From Verrucomicrobiaceae bacterium (lineage in GTDB: Bacteria; Verrucomicrobiota; Verrucomicrobiia; Verrucomicrobiales; Akkermansiaceae): a DNA stretch of 40,067 nucleotides. The stretch spans positions 1 to 40,067 of the forward strand of contig JAIYDP010000328.1 in assembly GCA_027487435.1 (NCBI GenBank), given 5' to 3'. Positions 7,281 to 15,505 of this stretch are shown piece after piece; position 1 is the stretch's first letter; every line of letters starts with the position of its first letter. The position numbers and the translations under genes were made by a program. The notes under the pieces are model-generated. The model was not told the DNA's origin, ran no database searches, and saw only the letters and a list, made by a program, of their open reading frames with translations.

Positions 7281-7378
7281 TTCGTCATATTTGACGAAAA
7301 AAAGTTCAATACATTATTGATTCGTCACATATTACGACTTGATTATATAATTTTATTTATTTCGTCCAATGATGCGAA
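7281..7378. repeat. Three TTCGTC palindromes spaced exactly 40 bp apart
   Basis: TTCGTCATATTTGACGAA (7281-7298), TTCGTCACATATTACGAC (7321-7338) and TTCGTCCAATGATGCGAA (7361-7378) start exactly 40 bases apart, separated by 22-base AT-rich spacers. The first is a perfect 7-bp inverted repeat with a 4-base gap; the others are decayed forms. They lie between convergent genes (a regulator ending at 7245, an acyltransferase ending at 7406). A spacing near four helical turns puts all sites on one DNA face. They might be protein-binding sites or 3'-end stems. Confidence 0.6.
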
Positions 7379-7399
7379 TTCCTGCTGAAAATGTTTGTC

Positions 7400-7472
7400 G
7401 CCAGTTCATTTGGTGTTGTTGGATGCGATTTTTGCACGTCGTCCTCCTTGCCAAGTGGAAAATGGCGGCAAC
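7400..7472. repeat. Element C, copy 2, across the 3' end of the acyltransferase gene
   Basis: This is the second copy of the repeat at 2706-2780. From 7406 it encodes the last residues of the minus-strand acyltransferase (about PPFSTWQGGRRAKIASNNTK) and its stop codon. Either that C-terminus was acquired with the repeat, or copy 1 derives from this gene end. Confidence 0.5.
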
Positions 7473-8092
7473 AAGGAAAAAGCATGCAGCGTTTCTCCAG
7501 CATGGATCTTGCCTCCTGCGGTGAGCAGGCTGTAACCTCCGATGTGGCAGCGATCACCGATGCGGATGTTCGCCAATTGCAACACAGAAACATCATCGAT
7601 TTGCTCGATCACATGGGCGTTGAATCGCACACCTGCTCCTGTGATCACGTCATCGCCGATGACTAAAAAGGAGCGATCGAGAATGCGCAGACCGGGAGCC
7701 CAAAAGGTCAATCGTCCAATTTTTGCACCCCAGAGCCGCAGCCAGAGAGAATAGAGTCCGGGCACAAGGCGCAAGATTTCTTCCAGGATTGGCAATCGGC
7801 AATAGATCATTTGCATCTGCGCGGTGGCCCACCACGTGACAAACTCCGACGAACCAAGAGCGTAAGTCCCGCCAGAAATCGGACGCAAGATGAGCAGCAA
7901 TCGGCACAGCAGAGGCAGCGGAACGTAGAGGCCCACAAGTAGATAGGGCCATCCGTAGTTGTTAGGAATCTTCAAGGCCGACCAAGCTAGCAAACATAGA
8001 TAAACAAAGGGAAAAAAATTCCACAGCAACATCCAAAGTTTTACTTTGATGGGCCAAGCATTGGCGCTTTCAGCGGATGATTCTGTCTGCAT
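7406..8092 (-). CDS. Membrane-anchored left-handed beta-helix (hexapeptide) acyltransferase
   Basis: About 228 residues. Two hydrophobic segments near the N-terminus (LLWNFFPFVYLCLLAW and YLLVGLYVPLPLLCRLLLIL) precede a region with imperfect hexapeptide turns (ILDRSFLVIGDDVITGAG, IRIGDRCHIGGYSLLTAGG), the left-handed beta-helix of CoA-dependent O- or N-acyltransferases. It probably finishes a membrane-associated product with an acyl or acetyl group. ATG 8092 overlaps the upstream desaturase by 23 bases; a start at 8152 would overlap far more and add no conserved sequence. This is the last gene of the ten-gene run. Its final 20 or so residues lie in element C, so the C-terminus may be replaced. 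The helix is short for the family, so the class is only moderately sure. Confidence 0.55.
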   Translation of the reverse strand: MQTESSAESANAWPIKVKLWMLLWNFFPFVYLCLLAWSALKIPNNYGWPYLLVGLYVPLPLLCRLLLILRPISGGTYALGSSEFVTWWATAQMQMIYCRLPILEEILRLVPGLYSLWLRLWGAKIGRLTFWAPGLRILDRSFLVIGDDVITGAGVRFNAHVIEQIDDVSVLQLANIRIGDRCHIGGYSLLTAGGKIHAGETLHAFSLLPPFSTWQGGRRAKIASNNTK

Positions 8093-8987
8093 ATTTGTTT
8101 TCGACGTGTTCAGTAGTGTGTTTGGGACCTCGCCACATCTTGCGATAGGCACGGAATAAGCTGGGGCGGTCTTCGGTCTCTCCTTGTTCGATGGAGGGAA
8201 GGTGAATCCATGGAATGGTTGGGTGTTGATGGTGGCGCAGATGCCAATTGTGATGCAGCCAAAATACGTCTAACCATTGCCACGTGCGCAAATTGAGCGC
8301 GCCATTTTTCACATCGCGATTGGTGCCAAAATGATGCACATATTGCATGGCACTCCACATGATGCCGAAGCCTGCCAGCGTGGCAAACCAATGCCAAAAG
8401 GGAATGTCCCACCACCAAATCAAGGCGGCATGCAGTGCGATCACCATGACTGACTCCATCCATACGAGGGGCAAAAAGGCGCGATTCAACGATTGCAGGA
8501 AAGCTTCAGTCGGACGGTCAAGCGATAGCTTTCGCGGTTGAAGATACCACGGCCATAGGATCACGAGGAGATTGCCTAACAGAATCACTAACCAAAAGAA
8601 GCCGGTGAGAATTCCATACAATTGCATTTTTTTCCACAACGGGTTTTCGCCATCAAAGTAAAAATCAAAGGCTTCATCATCGGATCGATTTCTCAGATGA
8701 TGCCCCAAGTGACCTTGGCGAATCAGATGAAATGGGGCAGGGAAAAACAGCGCGAGAATCACGCCAACCATAGCATTGATTTTTCGATTCGAATGCAAAA
8801 TCCCATGCTCGGCCTCATGCAGCATCGCGTATGCCGAATTCATGACTAGGCCGTATCCGAGACTCACGGGAATCAGCATCCACGCATGAACAATCGATGA
8901 GCACCATAGCAATGACAGCAGCGCGATCAACTGGGCCGATGCGATGCAAAGGTTGCGTTTTTCGGGGATGGGGAAATCAGCATTCAT
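8070..8987 (-). CDS. Membrane fatty acid desaturase/hydroxylase family protein (first of two)
   Basis: 305 residues with the three histidine boxes of the membrane diiron desaturase superfamily: HEAEH (residues 57-61), HLGHH (93-97) and HHNWHLRHHQHP (about 245-256), plus a supporting YVHHFGTNRD stretch. Hydrophobic helices lie around residues 15-50, 72-90, 125-150 and 180-215. Members insert double bonds, triple bonds or hydroxyl groups into acyl chains or related lipids using O2 and an electron donor. ATG 8987 overlaps the stop of the diiron oxygenase upstream by four bases. A second, clearly different desaturase lies on the other side of that oxygenase, so two distinct C-H oxidations are implied. 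The regiochemistry cannot be read from the sequence. Confidence 0.87.
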   Translation of the reverse strand: MNADFPIPEKRNLCIASAQLIALLSLLWCSSIVHAWMLIPVSLGYGLVMNSAYAMLHEAEHGILHSNRKINAMVGVILALFFPAPFHLIRQGHLGHHLRNRSDDEAFDFYFDGENPLWKKMQLYGILTGFFWLVILLGNLLVILWPWYLQPRKLSLDRPTEAFLQSLNRAFLPLVWMESVMVIALHAALIWWWDIPFWHWFATLAGFGIMWSAMQYVHHFGTNRDVKNGALNLRTWQWLDVFWLHHNWHLRHHQHPTIPWIHLPSIEQGETEDRPSLFRAYRKMWRGPKHTTEHVENKYADRIIR

Positions 8988-9829
8988 ACAGGTTCGTCAG
9001 TGAAAAATGTTTGGAAAAAGTCCAACTCCGGCCAAGATGCCGATAACGCGAGCGTGCGCCTCAGATGTTTTTTGGGATACAAGGAATGGATGAATGTTTG
9101 ATTTTTCTCCAGCGAATTCATGGCTGCGAAAAATTCATTTCTTCGAGCCAACAAGTGAGGTTGCGATTCTAACCAAATGCTTACCACGCGCCAGCCAGAG
9201 CGTTTGGGGAAGTAAAAAAATTCGCGCAATAGCCAGTGTAAGATGCTGGCATTTATTTTTCGGATGCGTGCACTACATCTCGGCCAGAGCCAGTGAAGGA
9301 ATAACTCGTCGCGGCGAATGTGCGATGGTTCATCGGCGAGATGTTTTTTCTGAACGGCGATAAATCTAGGATCGAGTTGATCGGCGACTCGAAGATAACA
9401 GCGACCGAAATACAAAGCGCGTTCTTCCGCGATCAGCTGCAACCAGATCAAACAAGGCATCCAACGAATCGTGCGAGCCGTCAAAGCCATGATGGTTTTT
9501 GCCAACCATGGCATCTTGAGCAAATGAAAATCGCGGTGTTGATAAACCCTTGGTTGAACATCGCGCAGTAGTTCGCGGAACCAAGATGTATGCGTATCTT
9601 CCTCATCAATGAAATCCCGCGCTTCGTCGGCTAGAGCTTTATCAGGAGCGATGCGGATGAGTTGCCTCAGGGCTGGTTTGCCCATGAGTTGTTCAAAAAA
9701 GATGGTTTGCTCTAAGAAATATTGCCCATGCAATTGATTGTAACTGAGGCGCTCCTCATCGCTCAAGGTCTGATACAAAGGCGTGTAGAAGAGCGGCGTG
9801 AGCATCTCCGGGATGAATAACTGCTTCAT
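8984..9829 (-). CDS. AurF-like diiron oxygenase
   Basis: 281 residues. All expected diiron ligands are in order: Glu40 (GQYFLEQT), ExxH at Glu77/His80 (EEDTH), Glu135 or Glu136 (IAEER) and HxxxExxH at His163, Glu167, His170 (HLADEPSH). That pattern marks the AurF/CmlI group (PF11583), soluble oxygenases known to oxidise aryl amines to nitro groups; other members act on carbon or have unknown substrates. The fold is a helical ferritin-like bundle without a membrane span. ATG 9829 overlaps the upstream desaturase stop by four bases (ATGA). The 12 extra residues available upstream are not conserved-looking. Between two lipid desaturases the substrate is more likely a lipid-like amine or acid than p-aminobenzoate (inference). 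Confidence 0.77.
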   Translation of the reverse strand: MKQLFIPEMLTPLFYTPLYQTLSDEERLSYNQLHGQYFLEQTIFFEQLMGKPALRQLIRIAPDKALADEARDFIDEEDTHTSWFRELLRDVQPRVYQHRDFHLLKMPWLAKTIMALTARTIRWMPCLIWLQLIAEERALYFGRCYLRVADQLDPRFIAVQKKHLADEPSHIRRDELFLHWLWPRCSARIRKINASILHWLLREFFYFPKRSGWRVVSIWLESQPHLLARRNEFFAAMNSLEKNQTFIHSLYPKKHLRRTLALSASWPELDFFQTFFTDEPV

Positions 9830-10650
9830 GATGCATGGTTTCTTTGTTGCCACCACGCGAGCCAAAATTGCATCAGCGATGAGTGGTTGAGTTGATGATC
9901 GATATGGGGAGCGACATGCTCTTCATGCCATGCAGGTAAAGCACTCCAGTGAAGTGCTGGTCTGGCATGATGGGCGGTATGAAACCCATTGTTTAAAAAA
10001 ATCCAGTTGCTCCACGTGCCGATCACATTGCGACTATGATTCCATTCGCATTGTTCATCGAGCCCATCGTGTTGGGGCAAATTCATGGCGATCAAAAACC
10101 ACTGGGCGATGACCCAAGGAATGCCAAATACCCACAGAAAAAGCGCTGCATTTTGCCATAAAAGCAGCACGATGAAACACCACAGTAGAATGCGTTCTTG
10201 CCATAAAGCATGACGAAGTTTTTTGCGCCGTATATTGTTGAAATCTTCAGTTGTATGACTCCACGACTCACGTATCACAGACGGTACGTAGCGGATGAGT
10301 GCTGCCGCTGCGGGGATTTGAGTTACCAGCGAAGTCCTCACAAAATCTTCCGCCGATTGATTGTGGCTGTGATGCCTTACCTGATGCGCGACACGGATTC
10401 CAGTTGAACTTGATCCGCTGAGAAGAGTTAGCCAAAGATCGAACAATCGATTCATTGCGCGAGTGCGAAAAGTCGGGCAATGGGTGTGGTTGTGTTTGGC
10501 GCAGCATGCAGAAATAGCGAGAATGATGTTCAGTGGAATGAGCCAATAGATGGAAAATTGCCACGTGATAATGAAACAAAACGTAGCAAGCGAAAGCAGA
10601 GCGGTGGTTCTGCGGTCAAAGGAATTTCTTAGCGCGAAAAGTGTCTTCAT
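9826..10650 (-). CDS. Membrane fatty acid desaturase family protein (second of two)
   Basis: 274 residues. Histidine boxes are HNHTH (53-57), HQVRHHSH (about residues 88-95) and FHTAHH near residue 228, with NLPQHDGLDE as the additional conserved stretch. Hydrophobic segments flank the boxes at about 17-50 and 150-190. The box spacing suggests a compact desaturase/hydroxylase of the FA_desaturase family rather than the acyl-CoA delta-9 type. It is not a recent duplicate of the desaturase at 8070-8987, as the sequences around the boxes differ. ATG 10650 overlaps the upstream GNAT gene by four bases. Its immediate neighbour is the AurF-like oxygenase. Confidence 0.85.
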   Translation of the reverse strand: MKTLFALRNSFDRRTTALLSLATFCFIITWQFSIYWLIPLNIILAISACCAKHNHTHCPTFRTRAMNRLFDLWLTLLSGSSSTGIRVAHQVRHHSHNQSAEDFVRTSLVTQIPAAAALIRYVPSVIRESWSHTTEDFNNIRRKKLRHALWQERILLWCFIVLLLWQNAALFLWVFGIPWVIAQWFLIAMNLPQHDGLDEQCEWNHSRNVIGTWSNWIFLNNGFHTAHHARPALHWSALPAWHEEHVAPHIDHQLNHSSLMQFWLAWWQQRNHAS

Positions 10651-11738
10651 AGATTTGCTGGATCGATGTAGGGTGTTTGCTCTGGCCAAGAAGCGATATC
10701 TTCGTGGAAAAGGACTTGATAGAGATCGCCGTCTGTTTTGATTGCGAGAAGTGAATCGATCGCTTGGCGCTTGGGGTCATTTTCGTGGAAAGCGACTGAG
10801 AGAAATGAGAGTTTTTTTTCGGCTGCGAGAGACATTGCCGCACGCATCAACATTTTCGCCGTGATTGGATCATCCTCTTTCACGGTGAAAAAGCTGGCAT
10901 AGCCAAGAGCTAAAACGGCACCTTGTTGAGGAATGGGTGTGCAGAGATGGCAAGCCGAGAGAAAGATCGATGGCAGCCTAGCAAGTTTCCATAATAGGGG
11001 TAGTTGCGTCACACGGACTTGTTTGTGGTTTCGTAAATCTCTTACGGCGGTAACACCGATGATCTCATCATTTTGTTTCACGATGACAAAATCTACAGGG
11101 CGTAGGTCAGGCCATCGTTGACCAGTGGTAAGATCATCGCCATGGACTATCGGAGCCAGTGGTCGATGACAAAGCTCCTGCTGCAAGAAGCGCGTGATCG
11201 CTGGCATGTCTTCTGCCTTCGCTCGTGCACAGTAATGCGGCCAGCGATGTTTGCGCCTGATGAGAATCAAGGCGCTATGGAGCTTGCCACGCGCCACATA
11301 GTTCGGCAGCCCGGCACGCTGACCTGTCAATGTCGAGTGCGCTTCAGCATTGCTACGAAAGATGGCAGTCCAGGTGGCGACAGATGGGGAATCTTGGGCA
11401 AATGTTCCGATCATGCGATAGCCTTCGATCAAGGCGTGACCGCCGCGTTTTTGCCAACTGGGATGCAAGCGCAGATGCGCTAAGTAGGCCACATGCTGTT
11501 CACTGCCATGCCAACAGACACGTCGCAGCAAACGAGAACCGCAGGCCACTGGAGTTTGTTGGTGTGATACCAGAACGGCGTCATGTTTGACAACATCATG
11601 ATCACCCGAAAAAAACGATGGCTCACTTTCCATAGTAACGCGCAAGGTTCCTTGAAGCGGTGTTTCTGAGAGAAGTTTTCTCAATTCCGCATCGTGCTGC
11701 GAATTCGCTTTAACAGTGGTGTAGGATGATTTTTTCAT
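10647..11738 (-). CDS. Protein with tandem GNAT acyltransferase domains
   Basis: About 363 residues. The first half has a recognisable GNAT acyl-CoA loop (AHLRLHPSWQKRGGHALIEG) preceded by a beta strand that reports on substrate (QTPVACGSRLLRRV). The second half repeats the fold in decayed form (ITRFLQQEL, FVIVKQNDEIIGVTAVRDL, then LGYASFFTV). Such proteins transfer acyl groups to amines. ATG 11738 gives an ATGA overlap with the GH3-type gene upstream, which favours it over starts at 11747 and 11771. Following an acyl-adenylating enzyme, this could be the step that joins the activated acid to an amine (inference). The substrate is unknown, and only the first domain looks catalytically competent. 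Confidence 0.6.
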   Translation of the reverse strand: MKKSSYTTVKANSQHDAELRKLLSETPLQGTLRVTMESEPSFFSGDHDVVKHDAVLVSHQQTPVACGSRLLRRVCWHGSEQHVAYLAHLRLHPSWQKRGGHALIEGYRMIGTFAQDSPSVATWTAIFRSNAEAHSTLTGQRAGLPNYVARGKLHSALILIRRKHRWPHYCARAKAEDMPAITRFLQQELCHRPLAPIVHGDDLTTGQRWPDLRPVDFVIVKQNDEIIGVTAVRDLRNHKQVRVTQLPLLWKLARLPSIFLSACHLCTPIPQQGAVLALGYASFFTVKEDDPITAKMLMRAAMSLAAEKKLSFLSVAFHENDPKRQAIDSLLAIKTDGDLYQVLFHEDIASWPEQTPYIDPANL

Positions 11739-13177
11739 GCGCGCCATGTTCCATGAAACCATTTTTCCCAATCACTCATACGATGGAGCGCAGTTGCCTT
11801 TACCGTGCTGGGTCGTTGTCCTAGCGCTACACATCGTTCCACATAAATCTGAGCCGGTGACTCATCGGCAATCTCGAAAATTTTCACTGGATTGAGTTGT
11901 CCCACTTCGATCGCATGGGCGTAGTAAGGATTTTTCGATAGGTGGCGATCTAACGAAATGGTGTCGATATTTCGATCCGTGGTGAACAGCGCGTAACCAG
12001 GTCGATCCGTTGCGTAGTGAGGGGCTAACATCGCGAAATGATTGGTGAGCCTGGCTAGGACATCTTGCACAAATATCGGATGGAGTTTTTCACCACGCAG
12101 GTCACTGATACCGTCAGCTCGTCCCACGAAACGAAGCCGTGGAGTTTTTTCTGCGAAGCCTTCAACGCGCACTACATCGCCCAATCGATAGCGCCATAGA
12201 CCGCCGCTGGTGGTGATGATGACTTCGTAATCATGGCCATCGTTCAGTTCGTGGACGCGATAAATTTCACGCGTGTGACAATCCTCAAACTCCAGAAAAT
12301 GAGAATGCAAGGCCGGCACTGCGGCGAGGAAGTCATCGCCCCATGGAATCGTGACCACGCCCTCTGTGGCGAGCAATCCTTTGGGTTGAAATGTCACATG
12401 AGGGAAAAGTTTTTTGATGTGCTCGGCATCTGCTGCGGCATTGCCATCAGCCCAGCCACTGATGATTTGCAATTGCGGCCATGGCATTTGGGGTGAGTTC
12501 ATTTTTTCATATAGCAGAGCCAAGTAGCTAGGGTTCCACACCGAAATGAGTCGCAAGTCTTTCGCCGCAAGCAGTTCTTTGGCGGTTGTTTCGAGATCAG
12601 TGTGATTGCCAACACGCAGCCATGAACTCATCTTGCGTTCCCACCAACCGAGATATTCGTCATCGTTGGCGAGACCTACTGGTGTGCCTCCAGTGGTGAT
12701 CTTTTCGGCATGCGTTAGTGGGCTCACAACCCAGTAGGATCGTCCGCCTGTTAGATGGGGATGTCTTTGATAAAGATCGCCCATCCACGCTCGGATGGCC
12801 TCTTGGAATTCATCTCGCAGATCTTGGTTGAAGGGAATCCATTTTGCGGCCGTTGTAGAGCCACTGCTTTTTTCAAATGCGAGCAATTCACCTTGGCAAA
12901 GCACGTTGCGTTCGCCTTGCTTCATGCGCTCGATCCATGGATGCAATTCGTCGTATCGAACCATGGGTAACTTTTCCTTAACCGCAGCGTAATTGTCCTC
13001 ACTCGTGAGATGGTGATGTTTGCCGTAAGCGCAATCTGCATGTCGCTGAAGAATGCGCGAAAACACGGCCTGCTGGGCTTGCTGCGGATCTTTGATGGCA
13101 TCAGCCATTCGTCGCTGTGCTGGTGCGCAAAGCATTTTCCATAGCCGATTGGCGATTGATGCACGAAGTGAAATCAT
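11735..13177 (-). CDS. GH3-family acyl-adenylating enzyme
   Basis: 480 residues. It has the adenylation signatures of the GH3 (PF03321) branch of the ANL superfamily: the phosphate loop FEKSSGSTTAAKWIPF (about residues 107-122), LLATEGVV, and YRLGDVVRV, with an Asp-bearing loop in LRFVGRADGISDLRGEK starting the C-terminal lid. GH3 enzymes activate a carboxylic acid with ATP and conjugate it to an amino acid, forming amides; plant members act on jasmonate and auxin, and bacterial members are mostly unstudied. The length is slightly under plant enzymes. The ATG at 13177 overlaps the next upstream gene by four bases; 26 residues available before it look non-conserved. It is the probable carboxylate-activating step of the cluster. 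Confidence 0.85.
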   Translation of the reverse strand: MISLRASIANRLWKMLCAPAQRRMADAIKDPQQAQQAVFSRILQRHADCAYGKHHHLTSEDNYAAVKEKLPMVRYDELHPWIERMKQGERNVLCQGELLAFEKSSGSTTAAKWIPFNQDLRDEFQEAIRAWMGDLYQRHPHLTGGRSYWVVSPLTHAEKITTGGTPVGLANDDEYLGWWERKMSSWLRVGNHTDLETTAKELLAAKDLRLISVWNPSYLALLYEKMNSPQMPWPQLQIISGWADGNAAADAEHIKKLFPHVTFQPKGLLATEGVVTIPWGDDFLAAVPALHSHFLEFEDCHTREIYRVHELNDGHDYEVIITTSGGLWRYRLGDVVRVEGFAEKTPRLRFVGRADGISDLRGEKLHPIFVQDVLARLTNHFAMLAPHYATDRPGYALFTTDRNIDTISLDRHLSKNPYYAHAIEVGQLNPVKIFEIADESPAQIYVERCVALGQRPSTVKATALHRMSDWEKWFHGTWRA

Positions 13178-13896
13178 GTGATGTCTGCTATTGCTTTCCG
13201 CAGGAAACGTCTGCCAACTCCGTGAGCATTGTTGAGAGAAATTTCTGCGAGACAAGCGAGTTCGGTGCCCTGTGCGTAGTCGGGATTGCGTTTCATGAAG
13301 TAGTTCACATCGGCATTTTCTCGTCTACCATCGGGCACTTCGCATAAGTCGCCGCGGAGTTGTCCTTGTGAGGAATCAAAACGAATAAGTCCGAATTTTT
13401 CATCGAATGCATGAGAAAATTTTTCCTGTGCGAGTTTTTCTAGCAATGGTCGTAGTTCCTGAGTGGTTTCGGCATGATTGGGATAGAAGGTTTTGAAGAA
13501 AAGAGGCAGATACAAATACGTGCGGTATCCTTTGGAAATGAGAAACCAGTAGCATTTGCGCGGCCCTGCTTCTTGTAACATTTTAGCCACGAGCGCACAC
13601 CATCCACGCACGAGTTCTTGTGATCCCCAACATGCCGGATCGATGATGGTGTCTCCAGAAAAGAGAACGCGTATTCTCTCACCGAGATACTCCGTGTCGT
13701 AAATTTCCTGTGTGGAAAATCCTCGAATATTTTTGTCGTCATCGAACAGCAAAATCACCGATGTTTTGCGTGTGAGATCTGCCATGAAATCGTTCCGACT
13801 GACGCAATCGTAGTGCGAGGAGAAAAGGGCAAACATGCTCTCACGTTGTTCAGGCATGAGCGCGTGCGGATGATGAATGGCGTGCTGCAAATTCAT
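13174..13896 (-). CDS. Uncharacterised GNAT-like protein
   Basis: 240 residues. I do not recognise the family with certainty. The order of elements suggests a GNAT fold: an N-terminal helix (EQRESMFALFSSHYDCV), strands (TSVILLFDDD, IRGFSTQEIY, IRVLFSGDTIIDP), then a helix (SQELVRGWCALVAKMLQE) where the acyl-CoA would bind, and a C-terminal region with YFMKRNPDYAQGTELACL. No signal peptide or membrane span is visible. ATG 13896 and its stop overlap both neighbours by four bases, so it is translated with GH3 and the small membrane protein. It may be a transferase that uses the GH3 product, or a structural partner. Confidence 0.45.
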   Translation of the reverse strand: MNLQHAIHHPHALMPEQRESMFALFSSHYDCVSRNDFMADLTRKTSVILLFDDDKNIRGFSTQEIYDTEYLGERIRVLFSGDTIIDPACWGSQELVRGWCALVAKMLQEAGPRKCYWFLISKGYRTYLYLPLFFKTFYPNHAETTQELRPLLEKLAQEKFSHAFDEKFGLIRFDSSQGQLRGDLCEVPDGRRENADVNYFMKRNPDYAQGTELACLAEISLNNAHGVGRRFLRKAIADIT

Positions 13897-14483
13897 GATG
13901 ATTTAGCTTTTCCATCGAGGTGTAGCCATACGCCCAGTAGCGTGAGGCAGATGATGATTTCTCCAGTAGTGACTTGATTGATCAATGCAAATCGCGCGGA
14001 ATTATCGGCAAAATAAACGCCTGTCTCAGGGCTGCCCATTTTTCCGAACATCCAGGCATTCCACATTTCGCAGAGCAATACGACGACCATCGTGATCGGG
14101 AATAATCGAGGCACACAATTTCTAACAGCTTGAAAAATCCACCAAGCGGTGAGCGCGAGCATTAGGGCATCGTGGACTATTCCGTGCCAGCAACGCCAAT
14201 AGAATGTGAACGCGAGCAATGGCATTTCGATCAAGGCGCGTAGCAGAAATCCCATAAAGAAAAGTCCTGCGAATTTCCTCGTGAGCGGATCTGCTGTAAC
14301 ATCGCGCCACAACCAAGCGGGGATCACGAAAAAATAACTCAGTGTCGTATATAGCCACATCGCTTTTACCAAGGAAATATCGCCACCCAGGCTGCCGTGA
14401 TTGTTTTGCCAATACCAGAACATGAGGCATAAGGCCCATAGGCAGGCGAGCAGAATTAGCAGATTTTTTTTACTCTTTCTCAT
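13893..14483 (-). CDS. Polytopic membrane protein of unknown function
   Basis: 196 residues with about six hydrophobic segments: NLLILLACLWALCLMFWYW, WLYTTLSYFFVIPAWLW, FAGLFFMGFLLRALIEM, LLAFTFYWRCWHGIVHDALM, FPITMVVVLLCEMWNAWMF and IIICLTLLGVWLHL. A possibly functional histidine pair sits in the WRCWHGIVHD loop. I do not recognise the family. It begins 8 bases after the Rieske gene and overlaps the GNAT-like gene by four bases. Membrane context and Trp/His-rich loops would suit a heme- or quinone-binding subunit that feeds electrons to the oxygenases, but that is conjecture. Confidence 0.55.
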   Translation of the reverse strand: MRKSKKNLLILLACLWALCLMFWYWQNNHGSLGGDISLVKAMWLYTTLSYFFVIPAWLWRDVTADPLTRKFAGLFFMGFLLRALIEMPLLAFTFYWRCWHGIVHDALMLALTAWWIFQAVRNCVPRLFPITMVVVLLCEMWNAWMFGKMGSPETGVYFADNSARFALINQVTTGEIIICLTLLGVWLHLDGKAKSS

Positions 14484-14491
14484 GGAAGTTT

Positions 14492-15505
14492 TTAGAAACG
14501 AATGCGGATGCGTTTTTCGGTTGATTCATCGTTGAGTTCCAGTACTCGTTCCACGCGTCGACGCATCGATTGCATGTGCAGGGCGATCAAATCCGTCTCG
14601 ACATGTGCATAGTCAGGTCCACCAAAGCGCCGCAAATTGTCGCCTTGCAGTTTCATTATTCTCACGTCTTGTTGGATGATATGACGGCTCATCGGTTCAA
14701 ATACCAATCGCACCAGCCACCCGATGTTGCCATAGCAAAAACTGATCACTGTATAAACATCAGTGATCAGATCATCCACAGGCGTGGCTTGTGAGGTAAT
14801 GATAAAGTGATGCCGTTCATCAAAGCGATAATCGACGCGACTGATGTTAGGCATGATGAAGCGATCGATATGCTGAAGAGTGCAGTTTTTCGGATAGAAC
14901 AAACGCGAAATGATGCTATTGCTTGTCGGTTCGTTTTCAAATTCCACCTCCACGGAATCTCGTCGTTTACGCACAATGGCATCCATTTCTCGGGGATCGG
15001 GATTGCGGAACCAGCCACGGTGAACGGTGGCAGTATGGGGACAATCGAGGAAGTTTTCTAGGCACGATTCCACATCGGACGCGAAACGAGTTTTCATGCG
15101 AAAGGTCGTCCAACCTTTTTCATCACAGTGAGGAAATTCGCGCGGCTTGGGTGAGGGATTTTCGCCAGGGCAGATCCACACGTAGCCATCTTGTTCGCAC
15201 ACGTTAATGCTGCGCACCTTAGCCTGGGATGGGATCGATCGGCCTTCGGCTAGGGAGGGAATTTTCTCGCAATGACCATCAGATCCGTACTGCCAGCCAT
15301 GATAAGGACAAACGATGCAATTCTTTTCCACATGTCCCTTCGAAAGTGGCGCATTCCGATGAGCGCAACGATCCAAGCATGCATGAGCATTTCCTGCTTG
15401 ATCACGCCACAACACATATCCGTTAGAGAACATGCGCACAGCCTTGGGCTTGCGTTTAAGTTCACTAGCGGCACAGGCGATATACCAATCATTTAGTAGG
15501 GACAT
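14492..15505 (-). CDS. Rieske non-heme iron oxygenase, alpha subunit
   Basis: 337 residues. The N-terminal Rieske [2Fe-2S] domain has CAH (Cys47, His49) and CPYHGW (Cys66, His69). The catalytic domain has the mononuclear iron motif ENFLDCPHTATVH (about residues 150-162), followed by the usual helix-grip fold. The size fits single-component-alpha members such as vanillate or carnitine-type oxygenases, which hydroxylate or demethylate their substrate. No ferredoxin or reductase gene is present, so electrons must come from elsewhere or through the RnfD-like protein encoded just before it. ATG 15505 overlaps that upstream gene by 17 bases. Substrate unknown. Confidence 0.87.
   Translation of the reverse strand: MSLLNDWYIACAASELKRKPKAVRMFSNGYVLWRDQAGNAHACLDRCAHRNAPLSKGHVEKNCIVCPYHGWQYGSDGHCEKIPSLAEGRSIPSQAKVRSINVCEQDGYVWICPGENPSPKPREFPHCDEKGWTTFRMKTRFASDVESCLENFLDCPHTATVHRGWFRNPDPREMDAIVRKRRDSVEVEFENEPTSNSIISRLFYPKNCTLQHIDRFIMPNISRVDYRFDERHHFIITSQATPVDDLITDVYTVISFCYGNIGWLVRLVFEPMSRHIIQQDVRIMKLQGDNLRRFGGPDYAHVETDLIALHMQSMRRRVERVLELNDESTEKRIRIRF

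Noticed and set aside
7281..7378. Short CRISPR-like array
   Set aside because: Only three imperfect 18-base repeats with AT-rich spacers and no cas genes; better described as phased palindromes.
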